Of a stretch of 64,000 nt of DNA, positions 11,203 to 21,686 are shown piece after piece. The notes beneath the pieces are model-generated. The model was not told the DNA's origin and did not search any database. It worked only from the letters and a program-made list of their open reading frames with translations. Location of the stretch: assembly GCA_037355855.1 (NCBI GenBank), contig CM074761.1, positions 3,119,346 to 3,183,345 of the forward strand, given 5' to 3'. The stretch comes from Pseudo-nitzschia pungens (lineage: Eukaryota; Bacillariophyta; Bacillariophyceae; Bacillariales; Bacillariaceae). Each line of letters starts with the position of its first letter. Within the stretch, counting starts at the first letter, position 1. The translations under genes were made by a program, and so were the position numbers.

Positions 11203-14200
11203 TCAGGCTGCGCCCCAAGAATCGATGGTGCCGTAGGACTTGAAGGTGTCTTCAGGATCGTGGAAATCGGTGCCGTCTCCATCGTCATTCTCGATACCTT
11301 CTTCCAATAGCGGGAGTTTTTCGTCATCTACAGTCTGCATGGATTTCGTGCTGACGACAACCGGGACTTGCGGCTCTGTCGACAGCGATGCCTTGCGGGC
11401 TTTGGCGTTGAAATCTTTCGCTGAGTTTTCCCGGTGTGGAATCATGTCCCCAGTCAACCGCTGGCCATTGATGCGACGTACAATAGTCACCGGAGGCAAA
11501 GTAGAAGAATCGCAGGGGTGGGCGGAACCACCCGCGAGCGGAACCGAACTGAAGCGTTCCTCTTTGAAAATGGGAACGCGACATACGTGCTTTCCAAACA
11601 TATACCGTTCCATGTCGCGCATCTTTATAGAGTCCTCCTTAAACATTCGCAGTATCTTGGACTCGCCCAGGATGTAATCGTACCGTTTCTTGTATGCGGC
11701 TTGAATCCTCTCTTGTCGTTCCGTGTAGTTCAATTTGCTAACGTTTTCTAAAACAAATATGTCGACTAGCTTCATCCACGGACCGAGAAATACCCAAACC
11801 ATTGCGGTAAAGACCCAGTGGAATAGTAACGCCCATGGAATATAGAAGGTTACGAAGCACAGCGTCAGGGCTATTGTGGCTATCCAAAAGGCCATAACAC
11901 TGTCCTTCCACATGATAATACTCGTTGCGATGTGAGAAACCACAACAGACTTGTACAAGAGGGATTGCACGGGTACCAAAATATCTTGGAAGGGCTTTAA
12001 AATAAGATGGTTGTAGCTAACAGTCATGCTGGGATTGTGCTTCGCCTGTTTATCCAGCTCTTTGCTCTCCTCCTCCATGTGTTTCGCATCAAACTCGTTT
12101 TGGATGCGCATTTTTTCGATGGTCTGCTGTCGAAACTCAGCCAGTTTAGCACGATTTTCGTCGTATTCCATGATGGCTTCTACGTTTTCGTTTTCGACGA
12201 TCGTGTGGCGTGCAAACGACTTGTTGAACAACAGGATCCCGATCAATTCCAGGTACGTGCGAGGCCTTTTCCATGGATTTGGATTTTTCCTACTGCACTC
12301 GAGTGTAGCGAAGAGAACCCATGCAAAGCAAAAGCAAAAGAAGCTGATGATCCTGTCGAAGTCGTTCGACAATAGGATACCCCATCCAAACGCGATCATA
12401 GAGTGAATCGGAAGTTTGAAAGAAAAAAAATCACGGTGCCCTCGCCATAGGATGACCGTCGTAACAGCGTCAACTATATCATCGAATATGTCTAGATATC
12501 CCATCAATTCGTCAACGTATTTTTGAATAGTTTGGAGACTCAGCGAATTGAAATCATACTGTGATTCATCAGAAGTTTTTGGGAAACATGACGTAGTGAT
12601 GGCCAAATATGAGATAACAAATATGTGATCTTGGACAATGTTCAGTTGAAACAACGATTGGTAGTAAAACGAACAAACACAGAGAAGTAGAAGGTAGAAA
12701 CTTACATCGTTCGTCAACGCATATCTGGTAGTATCTAAGTCCGAACTGCTATTCGTTGATATAGTGTAATGGTTTCGAAATTGAAGGGCCGAAAACAAAA
12801 ATGTTCGCTCGTTACAGCTTTCGTATCGCAAGCGAAGCTGGATCTTCCCCGTTCTAGTTCGCCCCTTTTCGTCTGAAGTAAAAAGGCTCATACGAATCAT
12901 ATACATGGTGTTCGGCCTCGCGTTTGTTGGATTCAGAACGCAACGTCCCAATTTGTCGTGCATCTTCGGGGATCCCGGTACAATTTCGTCGTGGTCCACT
13001 GCCGCTATGAAAAATTGCGAGCTCGAATGCATGACGTTGAAGACAAATGCTCGTTGGGTCCACGGCATCCATCGTGGCGAAAGGCAATTGTTAATGACGT
13101 CCGTATTGACAACGCAGTCTTCAAAGGCGATGCACACAAAAGGATCACTCTTTCTCCGTTTGCCCAAGTCCATATTGGGAAGTCCGTCGCATCCCAGAAT
13201 TTCTACGTAAAACTTTCCGGCACTTCCAGTACCGGCTTCAATCCATTGTTGCGATGGTTTTATATACTCCCGCTCGATTTCGGAATCGGTCATCCATTTG
13301 GTTTCAGACATTGGACGAGAAGGATCCGGGAAGGGTTTCACTCGGTGCTGAATGGAGGTGCCGTCTTGTGCCTTTCGTTTTTGCCTTTTAATCAGATTAC
13401 TTCGGTGAGTTCGTGGAGGGAGATAACAATCGTCGCTGAATACACCGCTCAAACGAGAGAACGAACGGGAACTAAACATTCCAGTTTTCTTCTTGGCTTC
13501 AAACTCGTACATAAACTGGATATCTTCCTTGGTTGCCGTGCGACATCGTAGTGCTAGCAATGGCTGTATTCCGTATAAGCAGAACATAACAACAACACAA
13601 AGTTGAGAATATCAATAAGGAACAGTGACGAAACACTAGTGTCAACAGATTCCATTCCACTGGACACTAAATCATTCCTGCGATAGAGACAAACACGAGT
13701 GAAAAGGCTTACAACATTGCTGTCATCCGGATCGGTATTAATCAAGGGCAACTCCACACGCTCTCCCTTCGCCTTCAGCAAATCGTTCTTGTTCACCAAA
13801 ACAGAACCCAGTACATCATTCTCAAAGACGCTGTCGTAATCTTTGACGACGAATTCGATGCGGCTGGCAGTGGAAAAAAAGTCCTTGAGTCTCGTTTGGA
13901 TCAAAAACAAAGAACCGGTAGACAAAGTCCAAACCGGATTGAGGGTGTTCGGAATCACGCTCGTTCTGTGCAATTCATTTCGCCCATCGAGAACAATCAC
14001 GAATGGGTCGCTAGACGACACGTCTGGGGGCAATTTGAAACCGACGATAAATGCGAAGAAGCGTGAGAACAACAAGTCTTCAATATTGTATGATAAATAT
14101 CGTCTTCTGTGTCGTCCTCTGTCTAGTTTTCTCCCTGTCTCTCGCTCGCGCGAATGTTCTATACTTACCAGCGATTGGCAAATTCGAAGCCGAAACGATT

Positions 14201-15275
14201 TCCACCAACAGGTTGACCTTGTTGGAAATTTTCTTTGAACCAACGAAGTTCAAACTCCCGAAACTACTATCGAAATCGGTTAAGCCCTTGGTCTCTACCG
14301 CCAGAGACCTCGTTCCTTTCGCCGCCGACGTGTCCTCCTTTTGGACATGCTCGGCCATCTGCCTGGCTGCCCGCTGGAACTGGAGTTCTCTCGTTTTGTC
14401 AAAGACCCGGAGAAAGGTTTCGACCTCGTGCGAGTTATCGAAACACACTTCGCGAAAAATGGAATTGTCCCGAACCCCGAGCTGGAGCTGGAGCACGGTC
14501 GGTCGTTTTGGAACGGCCGTGATCTGAATTGTTTCTAGTCGGGTTCGGTACCGTTCCTTCCACCGAGAGGCGATCTGCTGGGTATCACCCTCGACGTCGC
14601 CATAGTCGGCGAAATTGTATGTGACCAGACTTTGCGCCTCCAGATCTCCATTGGCCAGCGTGGATTGGGACTCGTCATCGTCGTCGTCGTCGTCGGCCAT
14701 GAGTCCTTCTAGCATTCCCCTTCCCGAGTCCGCCGCTTTCAAGACGCGAAAGATTACAAAATCGTCGTCATCTAGGGGAGGAAATTCGTCCTCGTCTTCT
14801 TGGTTCAGGTGAGCCATGGAAGCCTTGGAATACAACTTGTTAAAGACGCGCCGTTCGTGTTCGATATTATGAGCGCGTTCTTCTGGAGTGACCTTCTTGT
14901 AGAGTTCGATGGTGATTCGTCGCTTTCTGACAAAGAGCTTTCCGAGTCCAGGCAGTGCTTTTGACGCTGGGCATCTTGAATTTTTTTTTCACGGGGGGCA
15001 TGGAAACGTCCCAGTGGCGAATGGACTCCAGTGCGTATCCATGCGGTCCTTTTGTGCCACCGGTGTGGTCGGGTGCGAAGTTCACGTTTCTCTTGTTTCT
15101 GTTCCTAATCATCCAAGACTTTCCGGTTCCCTCTCCTAGTAGGCGAGGAATCGTTGTGACTTTTGGCCTCCAAGATTCTGGCGGCCTTGTTCCGAGCTTT
15201 CTTTTGAGATTTATCGACGAAACTCATTATCGGATTAGTCACGTGTTTGTGAACATCCTTCACGACGCCCGCCAT
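11203..15275 (-). CDS. Multiple C2-domain transmembrane protein (MCTP/ferlin-like), two +1 frame breaks
   Basis: Exons are 15275-14169, 14023-13713 and 13563-11203; introns of 145 and 149 nt have GTAAGT and GTAAGC donors. Translation from MAGVVKDVHKH gives a basic N-terminal region, a PH-like stretch (KERYRTRLETIQIT...VETFLRVFDKTREL), a first C2 domain split by intron 1 (SNLPIA-DVSSSDPFVIV), a second C2 domain (KFYVEILGCDGLPNMD, SDPFV, VDHDE) and a C-terminal membrane region with several hydrophobic helices around 12720-11790, ending in an acidic LPLLEEG tail. C2 domains bind calcium and phospholipid; the layout suggests a membrane-tethering or trafficking protein. The frame changes twice in exon 1, each time at an AAAA run (15164-15161 and 14962-14959). 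Dropping one A at both gives about 1258 residues and fits both splice phases. The leader upstream of the ATG reads like a 5' UTR (AACAACAACC), although the frame is open to about 15520. Confidence 0.8.
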
Positions 15276-16002
15276 GGTTGTTGTTCTCTTGTGCTTGAAT
15301 CCTATTAGCCTTTTCTGTTCCTGTTGGTAGTCTGACGGCAAAGCGTTGTATTGCGACACTAAACGACAGATCCAGGCACGATACGAGGTTTGGTTGTCAC
15401 TTAATACAGGTTGTGTCGAAATACGCGGGCACAGGTATGTCTCATCGGATAAGAGGAAGTCGATGATGGCAACCTCCGTCTGCAAAGCACTGGTGTTCTT
15501 GGGTCTGACAGCAGTAAATATGTAAGTTACCGGTACTGTATAAGCATTACGAGTATTTTGTTACGAAGAAGTAAGTTACACGTAAGTTAAATCTTACTTC
15601 TTCGTCTTTTAAAATAGGATTTTCCGTACCGGTACCGGTAATTACGTTGTCAAGGCACAACATGTATCCGCACCTAAACCAGATGTCAACGAATCAATCA
15701 TCACTGCAGAAAGCGCGATGCTCGTACAACATCATCATCCCGTCTAAAATTAAGGTTACCGGTAGGTAAGATCTTACTATCAGAAAACAATCCTACCGGT
15801 ATGCCCTTCTTAGCATCGTCCTTGAGTCAAGTCCAAGTTACAGACTCCTCACGATGAATTTTTGTCCCTTAAAATCGATTCCCAAAAAGATTCTTCTCCC
15901 TCCATCAATCAAAGATACTGTTCCTTCTAGTAAGGTTAATTAAGGTTAACCATACATACGGCAAAACCTTACATTGGTAACTTGCTCACAACTACTACGG
16001 AA

Positions 16003-16077
16003 TTCCTATCAGCTGTCCCCCGGTTTCCGTAGAAATTAGTAGTTGAGGATGTAGAACCGGGGGACAGCTGATAGGAA
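16003..16077. repeat. Perfect 23-bp inverted repeat with 29-nt loop
   Basis: The left arm 16003-16025 and right arm 16055-16077 are exact reverse complements; each contains CAGCTG and a run of five C or G. The 29-nt loop is AT-rich. As RNA or cruciform this would be a very stable stem. It could be the remnant of a small inverted-repeat element, a structured RNA or a terminator. Confidence 0.9.
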
Positions 16078-16116
16078 CTTTGTAGTAAGAAAATTTCGGT
16101 AGGAACCTCGTATTAT

Positions 16117-16137
16117 CAGGGGTCATGATGACCCCTG
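16117..16137. repeat. 9-bp stem with 3-nt loop
   Basis: CAGGGGTCA (16117-16125) pairs with TGACCCCTG (16129-16137) around a TGA loop. It lies 40 bases right of the larger inverted repeat and just left of the CCGGATGTATAA array. Confidence 0.85.
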
Positions 16138-16183
16138 CCTCATACCGGTACGCACCGTAGTTTCTTACTGATGACCCGGATAT

Positions 16184-16655
16184 ACAGATCGACCGAACGA
16201 TGTCTCAAATCCGGATATAAGTATCAAAAAAATCCGGATGAATAATTTTAAATGTCAAACAAACCCGGATGTATAATTTTAAATGTCAAATAAACCCGGA
16301 TGTATAATTTTAAATGTCAAACAAACCCGGATGTATAATTTTAAATGTCAAAAAAACCCGGATGTATAACTGTTCAAAAAACCCGGATGTATAAGTGTCA
16401 AAAAAAACCCGGATGTATAAGTGTTCAGTCAAAAATCCGGATGTATAAGTGTCAAAAAAACCCGGATGTATAAGTGTCAAAAAAACCCGGATGTACAAGT
16501 GTTCAAAAAACCCGGATGTATAACTGTTCAACCAACCCGGATGTATAACTGTTCAACTAATCCGGATGTATTACTGTTCAAAAATTCCGGATGTATAACT
16601 GTTCAAAAAACCCGGATGTTCAAGTGTTCAACAAACCCGGTTGTACAGATCGATC
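16184..16655. repeat. Tandem array, core CCGGATGTATAA
   Basis: About seventeen degenerate units of 24-31 bp, each with the core CCGGATGTATAA followed by (C/G)TGT(T)CAAAAAA; the first units carry a longer TTTTAAATGTCAAA spacer. Both edges share TACAGATCGA (16182-16191 and 16644-16653), as if the array had grown between two copies of one word. Open frames through it are repeat artefacts, not genes. It ends about 220 bases before the tRNA-Gly gene. Confidence 0.9.
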
Positions 16656-16878
16656 TAATGAATACAAAAGAATTACGATTTTACTACAACAGATAAATAA
16701 GGTACGTACATAGATAGAGATACATACATATACATATGGTATAGATATACTAATATATATATACTAATACGTGCGGAAAAAATAACAATTAATAACGTAA
16801 CTTTACGTACCGGTACGTTAAAGTCAAGACTATGGCTGCCAATTGGCTGATCAAAAGCAACAACAGCATAGGTATAGA

Positions 16879-16949
16879 GCTTTGTTAGTTTAGTGGTAAA
16901 ATATCTGCCTTCCAAGCAGATGTCCTGGGTTCGATTCCCAGACAAAGCA
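16879..16949 (+). tRNA. tRNA-Gly (anticodon TCC)
   Basis: A 71-nt cloverleaf without intron. Acceptor arms GCTTTGT (16879-16885) and ACAAAGC (16942-16948) pair perfectly, with discriminator A. The D-arm region contains TTAGTTTAGTGGTAAAAT, matching the A box. The anticodon stem-loop is ATCTGCCTTCCAAGCAGAT, giving anticodon TCC. The T arm is CTGGGTTCGATTCCCAG, matching the B box. CCA is not encoded, as expected for a nuclear tRNA. A TTTT run at 16951-16954 would terminate RNA polymerase III. Confidence 0.95.
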
Positions 16950-16950
16950 C

Positions 16951-16954
16951 TTTT
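16951..16954 (+). terminator. Pol III T-run terminator of tRNA-Gly
   Basis: Four T residues directly after the discriminator base and a single C; the standard RNA polymerase III stop. Confidence 0.6.
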
Positions 16955-18256
16955 CCCTCCCTAGACATCTTGACGTAACTGATTTTGGAATTTTCGAGGA
17001 GTCGAGCATCGGCCCCAGAGGCCTGTTGTTGATAATGACTGCAAACGTATGATTCCGGGAGTGAGAACGAAGCGGAAACGTCAGCACCGAAGAGTGTCCG
17101 TTTCTGATTTGCTCACGGTTGCACGGTCTCGATTGGAAATAGACGACCTTGCACAAGTCAAGCAGCGTGCATCAACGCAAGGTTTTGACGCTTGCTTGCA
17201 CCCCTCTGCTTGTGACTCTATCCTTTTATTTTTATCACTCTACTGCAGTTCAATCTTCCATAGTTCCAGAACGAATCGGTGCACGGTTTCCTGGATGGAT
17301 TCCACTTCATCTTGGTGCATCTTCCCCCAGCAACAAAATTCGACTCTATTTCCAACAAAGGGCTGCGGAGTTTTACACTCAGTTTTTGGTTCACCCCATC
17401 GGCTGGAAGCAGGAGGTTGGGTGAAAGATCGCAAACCGGAATTGTCGTATCCAAGAGATGGTTTGGTTGTTTGCTTGGCTGACTTGGTCTCAAATCAGAC
17501 AGCACATACGCGCGCAGGTACGAGCACCGCATGATGTTGGACCGAGTTTGGAATCGCATCGCATCCGGAAGCGGCCCCTACCAGACAAAGTGACACAAAA
17601 ACACACACGGGAGTCCTTGCTGCTTGACACACCAAAGGTTGGCAACAACGAGCATACCAGTACTAAGCTATCAGTCATGTTGGCAAATAAGAATGCAGCG
17701 ATGGGTTGTATCGTTTTCTTCGTACAGCAGTTCCTTGAGTTACGTAGGTTTCGAGAGCCTCCACACAACTCTGCCGATTATGCGACACCGCACTGTTTTC
17801 GTTTCTTGGTTCGTTCCTCGCGTCCTCCCTATTCCCAATCACAGTTCTCTCGATAATGCGCTTCAATGCAACCGAAACTAAACCACTCTCATCAAATTTT
17901 TACTAGTACCGACTCAGAACCTGAAAGCCTTGTGTTGTGTTGTGTTGTGTTGTGTTGTTGACATCGGGTTCCGACTCGCTTGGAATTGCCTTTAGTCGCG
18001 GATCCCTGTTTCGTCCCCGTTCCTCGTAAGACGCAACATCATCCGGAATGGATCCAAACTAACCACTACACTACACCGCACAACACCGAAGCGATCGACA
18101 ACACCGAAGCGATCGGGCACGTTCGGACACGGTATTGGTCCGTCGACTTGGAATCGAATCGTTTGGTCTTGTTATCTCGGCAGAGGAAATCCAATCCAAT
18201 CCAATCCAATCCAATGCGGGAACTTTTGCTGTGTCGCGGTCCATTCCCACGGCGTC
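16955..18256. other. Intergenic region with microsatellites
   Basis: No gene recognised. It holds a (GTGTT)n run at about 17932-17957 and a (CCAAT)n run at about 18190-18215. Several open frames of 60-160 codons exist on both strands but show no domain, no leader and no consistent codon pattern. Confidence 0.5.
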
Positions 18257-18940
18257 TCAATGGGACGGCGGCGGTCCAAAGATCGCACCGACCAGTTGCT
18301 CCGCTGGACTGAGCGGGGGAAGCTCGAGGATGGTGTCGCCGTAGCCAGATGGTCCCTGCTCGACGTCGAGCATCGACTTGAGCGCCATGAATGTGTCGAC
18401 GTCAAAGCCCTCGATCGGGCTGCCGCTCGTGGTGCTTCTCAGGAGCGCCAAGAGGGGCCAGAAGGAGACAAAGGCTCCCGTTGCCAATAGGACCGTTGCC
18501 GTGTTCAATGGGCGCAGCTCAGGCGACCCGGGCGATGAATCGTCGTTGGTGCTGCGATTCTCGGTGGGAATACCTTCTTCGTCGGTCACCAATGCATCTT
18601 TGTCGCTTTCTTCTTTGTCATCGCCAACGGCGTTTTCATCATCGTCTTCTCGCTTTGCGGTACGGGTGATGATTGATTTTGTTTTTGTTCTTGTTCTTGT
18701 TTGTGTTTGTGTTGGAGTTCTTGTTTTTGCTTTTGCTTTTGCTTCGAACAAAAACGCCGCACGAGGGAGGGCGGAGGTGCCAATGACGGCGTGAACGGAT
18801 AGCTTGTTTGCGATTCCCTTGGTGTTCGTCTTCGCAACGAAAAAGCCTTCTGTTCTCCATACACTGGAGACCAAGAGCGAACACCACAACAACGAACGGA
18901 TCCACTTCGTCGACGACAGCGACATTAGCAACAACGACAT
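18257..18940 (-). CDS. Hypothetical secreted or membrane-anchored protein with charged linker
   Basis: I start at ATG 18940 (MSLLLMSLSSTKW); a second ATG lies five codons later. The N-terminus is a likely signal peptide (WIRSLLWCSLLVSSVWRTEGFF), ending in a GFF that resembles the aromatic cleavage site of diatom plastid leaders. Then come a Lys/Thr/Gln low-complexity stretch (KAKAKTRTPTQTQTRTRTK), an acidic linker, one predicted membrane helix (TATVLLATGAFVSFWPLLAL) and a C-terminal tail with LPPLSPAEQLVGAIFGPP. I do not recognise the family. The leader-linker-helix-tail layout would suit a thylakoid or plastid-envelope protein, but this is inference. About 227 residues, no intron. Confidence 0.55.
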   Translation of the reverse strand: MSLLLMSLSSTKWIRSLLWCSLLVSSVWRTEGFFVAKTNTKGIANKLSVHAVIGTSALPRAAFLFEAKAKAKTRTPTQTQTRTRTKTKSIITRTAKREDDDENAVGDDKEESDKDALVTDEEGIPTENRSTNDDSSPGSPELRPLNTATVLLATGAFVSFWPLLALLRSTTSGSPIEGFDVDTFMALKSMLDVEQGPSGYGDTILELPPLSPAEQLVGAIFGPPPSH

Positions 18941-20016
18941 GATTGTTCGGTTCACAAAGGCTTCTGGCAACGAAGACTATAAAAGCCTTGACCCGACAGT
19001 AGTCAAACAGAATTCCCTCCCTCGTTTTGTCTGTTGTGTGTCGTGTTGCGTTTCTCGAAACGACAGGAAAGGCCCCGTCGGCTAGTTTAATTTTACTGTA
19101 TCAGTCGTTTCTTGCCTCCGCGTTCATGATACCGGTACGTGTCGCCGTGAACGAACAGTGCACCATTCCATGGGCAACTTTCTTACTCGTGAGTTTTTGC
19201 CGTCAACGTGGTAACTTACCGTAATCTTACGAAAGGATTGATTCATTCATTCTGTTGTCCAAGTGTATAGTACCGTACGATATGACAAAGATTACGAGTT
19301 CGTTCGTTGCGACTGATCTGGGATCGGACCTCTCACGAATTCAAAATGACCGAATGACAAGTACGGTAAAACTTAGGTTCGTCACTTTTTCACATTGTGG
19401 ATTGCGAATAATCGAATTACAGTACAACTCACAACTACTGTTTGGAATGCGTGCGTGTACTCAATCAAAAAACAACCAAGAAATCGCAAATCATTCTATG
19501 TTGCCATTACGAGACTTGATGACTGAGATGGACGACAGGGCTAGTGTGCTAATTTTTGTCAGCGCACTTCACAACCATTGGCTCTGCTGTTGCAAAGGAG
19601 CTCAGGTGCCATCGTTCGGAACTTATCAAGCGACTCCCTGGCACAGCTACTACGCTTTCATTCTCTTCTGTCTGAGTGCGGCGTCACTGCTGTTCTCTGC
19701 TAGCTTCCACTCGAATAGCAATATTAGGCACGGTACTAGTAGAATGGATGGATTCGACAGTATCAGCAACATTATAGATACGCTCGCCTCCGTTTTCAAT
19801 TGCTTCCAACGATTGCACCAATCGATCCAGCAAACGTTATGGTAATACCAAGCAAGCATTGAACTGGAAATAACGGTGTAATTGGGTTGTGAAGCGTAAA
19901 CACGCGGCAATTCTTGAGCCTAGGGCTTGAAAGTAAGAGTAGTGCACAGTCCGACATTTTCAAATAGTTGTTCCGTCTAATTACTGTCCATCAACGGTTT
20001 GTGCAAATCGGAATGC
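18941..20016. other. Intergenic region, no gene supported
   Basis: Holds the promoter side of the minus-strand hypothetical gene, then AT-rich sequence. An open frame at about 19255-19845 (plus) has no ATG at its first codon, no domain and no homology I can name, so it is not called. Confidence 0.45.
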
Positions 20017-21240
20017 GATAGAGGTGCGGATCGGTTTGCAATAGAGGTGCGGATCGGTTGGCGCGATAGAGGTGCAGATTGGTTTGCAATAGAGGTGCGG
20101 ATTGGATCGCAATAGAGGTGCGGATTGCGATAGAGGTGCGGATCGGATTGTAGTAGAGGTGCGGATTGGTTGACGCAATAGAGGTGCGGATTGGTTGACG
20201 CAATAGAGGTGCGGATCGGTTTGCGATAGAGGTGCGGATTGCAATAGAGGTGCGGATCGGTTGACGCCATAGAGGTGCGGATCGGTTGACGCCATAGAGG
20301 TGGGGATTGTAATAGAGGTGCGGATGGGATTGCAATAGAGGTGCGGATTGGTTGACGCAATAGAGGTGCGGATCGGTTTGCGATAGAGGTGCGGATTGCA
20401 ATAGAGGTGCGGATCGGTTGACGCGATAGAGGTGCGGATCGGTTGACGCGATAGAGGTGCGGATTGCAATAGAGGTGCGGATCGGTTGACGCAATAGAGG
20501 TGCGGATCGGTTGACGCGATAGAGGTGCGGATCGGTTGACGCAATAGAGGTGCGGATCGGTTGACGCGATAGAGGTGCGGATTGCACTAGAGGTGCGGAT
20601 CGGTTGACGCAATAGAGGTGCGGATCGGTTGACGCGATAGAGGTGCGGATCGGTTGACGCAATAGAGGTGCGGATCGGTTGACGCGATAGAGGTGCGGAT
20701 TGCAATAGAGGTGCGGATCGGTTTGCAATAGAGGTGCGGATCGGTTTGCAATAGAGGTGCGAAAGTTGACGAAATAGAGGTGCGGATTGCAATAGAGGTG
20801 CGGATCGGTTGACGCGATAGAGGTGCGGATCGGTTGACGCAATAGAGGTGCGGATCGGTTGACGCGATAGAGGTGCAGATTGCAATAGAGGTGCGGATCG
20901 GTTGACGCGATAGAGGTGCGGATCGGTTTGCAATAGAGGTGCGGATTGCAATAGAGGTGCGGATCGGTTGACGCGATAGAGGTGCGGATCGGTTTGCAAT
21001 AGAGGTGCGGATTGCAATAGAGGTGCGGATCGGTTGACGCAATAGAGGTGCGGATCGGTTGACGCGATAGAGGTGCGGATCGGTTGACGCGATAGAGGTG
21101 CAGATTGCAATAGAGGTGCGGATCGGTTTGCAATAGAGGTGCAGATCAAGAGGTTCAGATCGGTTTGCAATAGAGGTGCGGATCAGTTGACGCGACAGAG
21201 ATGCGGATCGGTTGACGCGATAGAGATGCGGATCGGTTGT
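20017..21240. repeat. 1.2-kb minisatellite, core ATAGAGGTGCGGAT
   Basis: Roughly fifty tandem copies of an element with invariant core ATAGAGGTGCGGAT. Three linkers alternate: CGGTTGACGC(A/G) giving a 25-bp unit, CGGTTTGCA giving 23 bp, and TGCA giving 18 bp. Copies are nearly identical, which implies recent expansion or homogenisation. No stop codon occurs in the unit in any of the three minus frames, so long minus-strand open frames run through it with Ser-Ala-Pro-Leu or Asp-Pro-His-Leu-Tyr periods. These are most simply repeat artefacts. No flanking exon is apparent. Confidence 0.95.
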
Positions 21241-21686
21241 ACAATATTCATCATCAGCAATTTCTTCAGTTCTCAAGAGAATAGAGGATTCAAAATGATA
21301 CGTCTATGCTTGGACTGTTCGGATTCTACACATAATTATTCTCGCAAGACGACGAATTGTACACGAGCCGACATTTCAACAGTCACATGCACCGTACAAC
21401 TACAGTATCGGACTGACAAATTGGATTAGATCAAAAAAAAGGAAGCCACACACACAGAAGCATAACCAGCTGACAGCGGTGACGACGACCAAGCCGCCCC
21501 AAGGGACGAGTGCTGTGCAATGGGCGATGCTTTGCTTTGCAGAATAATAAACAAAATTTACATGCTTTAGGATGGTGTTTGTGTTTGTAGTCATATGGAA
21601 GCGCGCGTGTGCGTATGTGAGGGTGCAGATCTCCGATGATCGCCATGCCATGCCATTCTTCATCATCGGATGCCATCGAATGTGGT
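21241..21686. other. Spacer between minisatellite and EGF gene 3' end
   Basis: AT-rich sequence with no recognised gene; it should include the 3' UTR of the minus-strand EGF-like gene. Confidence 0.45.

Larger units (their letters stand above)
15276..16180. other. Spacer with GTAAGTTA/TACCGGTA words and hairpins
   Basis: Upstream of the C2 gene. It has a dense cluster of GTAAGTTACCGGTAC, CGTAAGTTAAATCTTAC, AAGGTTACCGGTAGG and GTAAGGTTAATTAAGG between 15519 and 15980, followed by the two hairpins listed separately. No coding gene was recognised. Confidence 0.5.

Noticed and set aside
16184..16655. Possible CRISPR array
   Set aside because: Units are degenerate and directly adjacent, with no unique spacers, and the genome is eukaryotic.
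16310..16696. Open frames over the CCGGATGTATAA array
   Set aside because: Pure translation of the tandem repeat; no start context or non-repeat part.
19255..19845. 196-codon plus-strand open frame
   Set aside because: First codon is TTG, no domain or leader, and composition matches the AT-rich spacer.
19977..21276. Several minus-strand open frames of 190-400 codons
   Set aside because: They lie inside the minisatellite, exist in all three frames and consist only of the repeat's translation.
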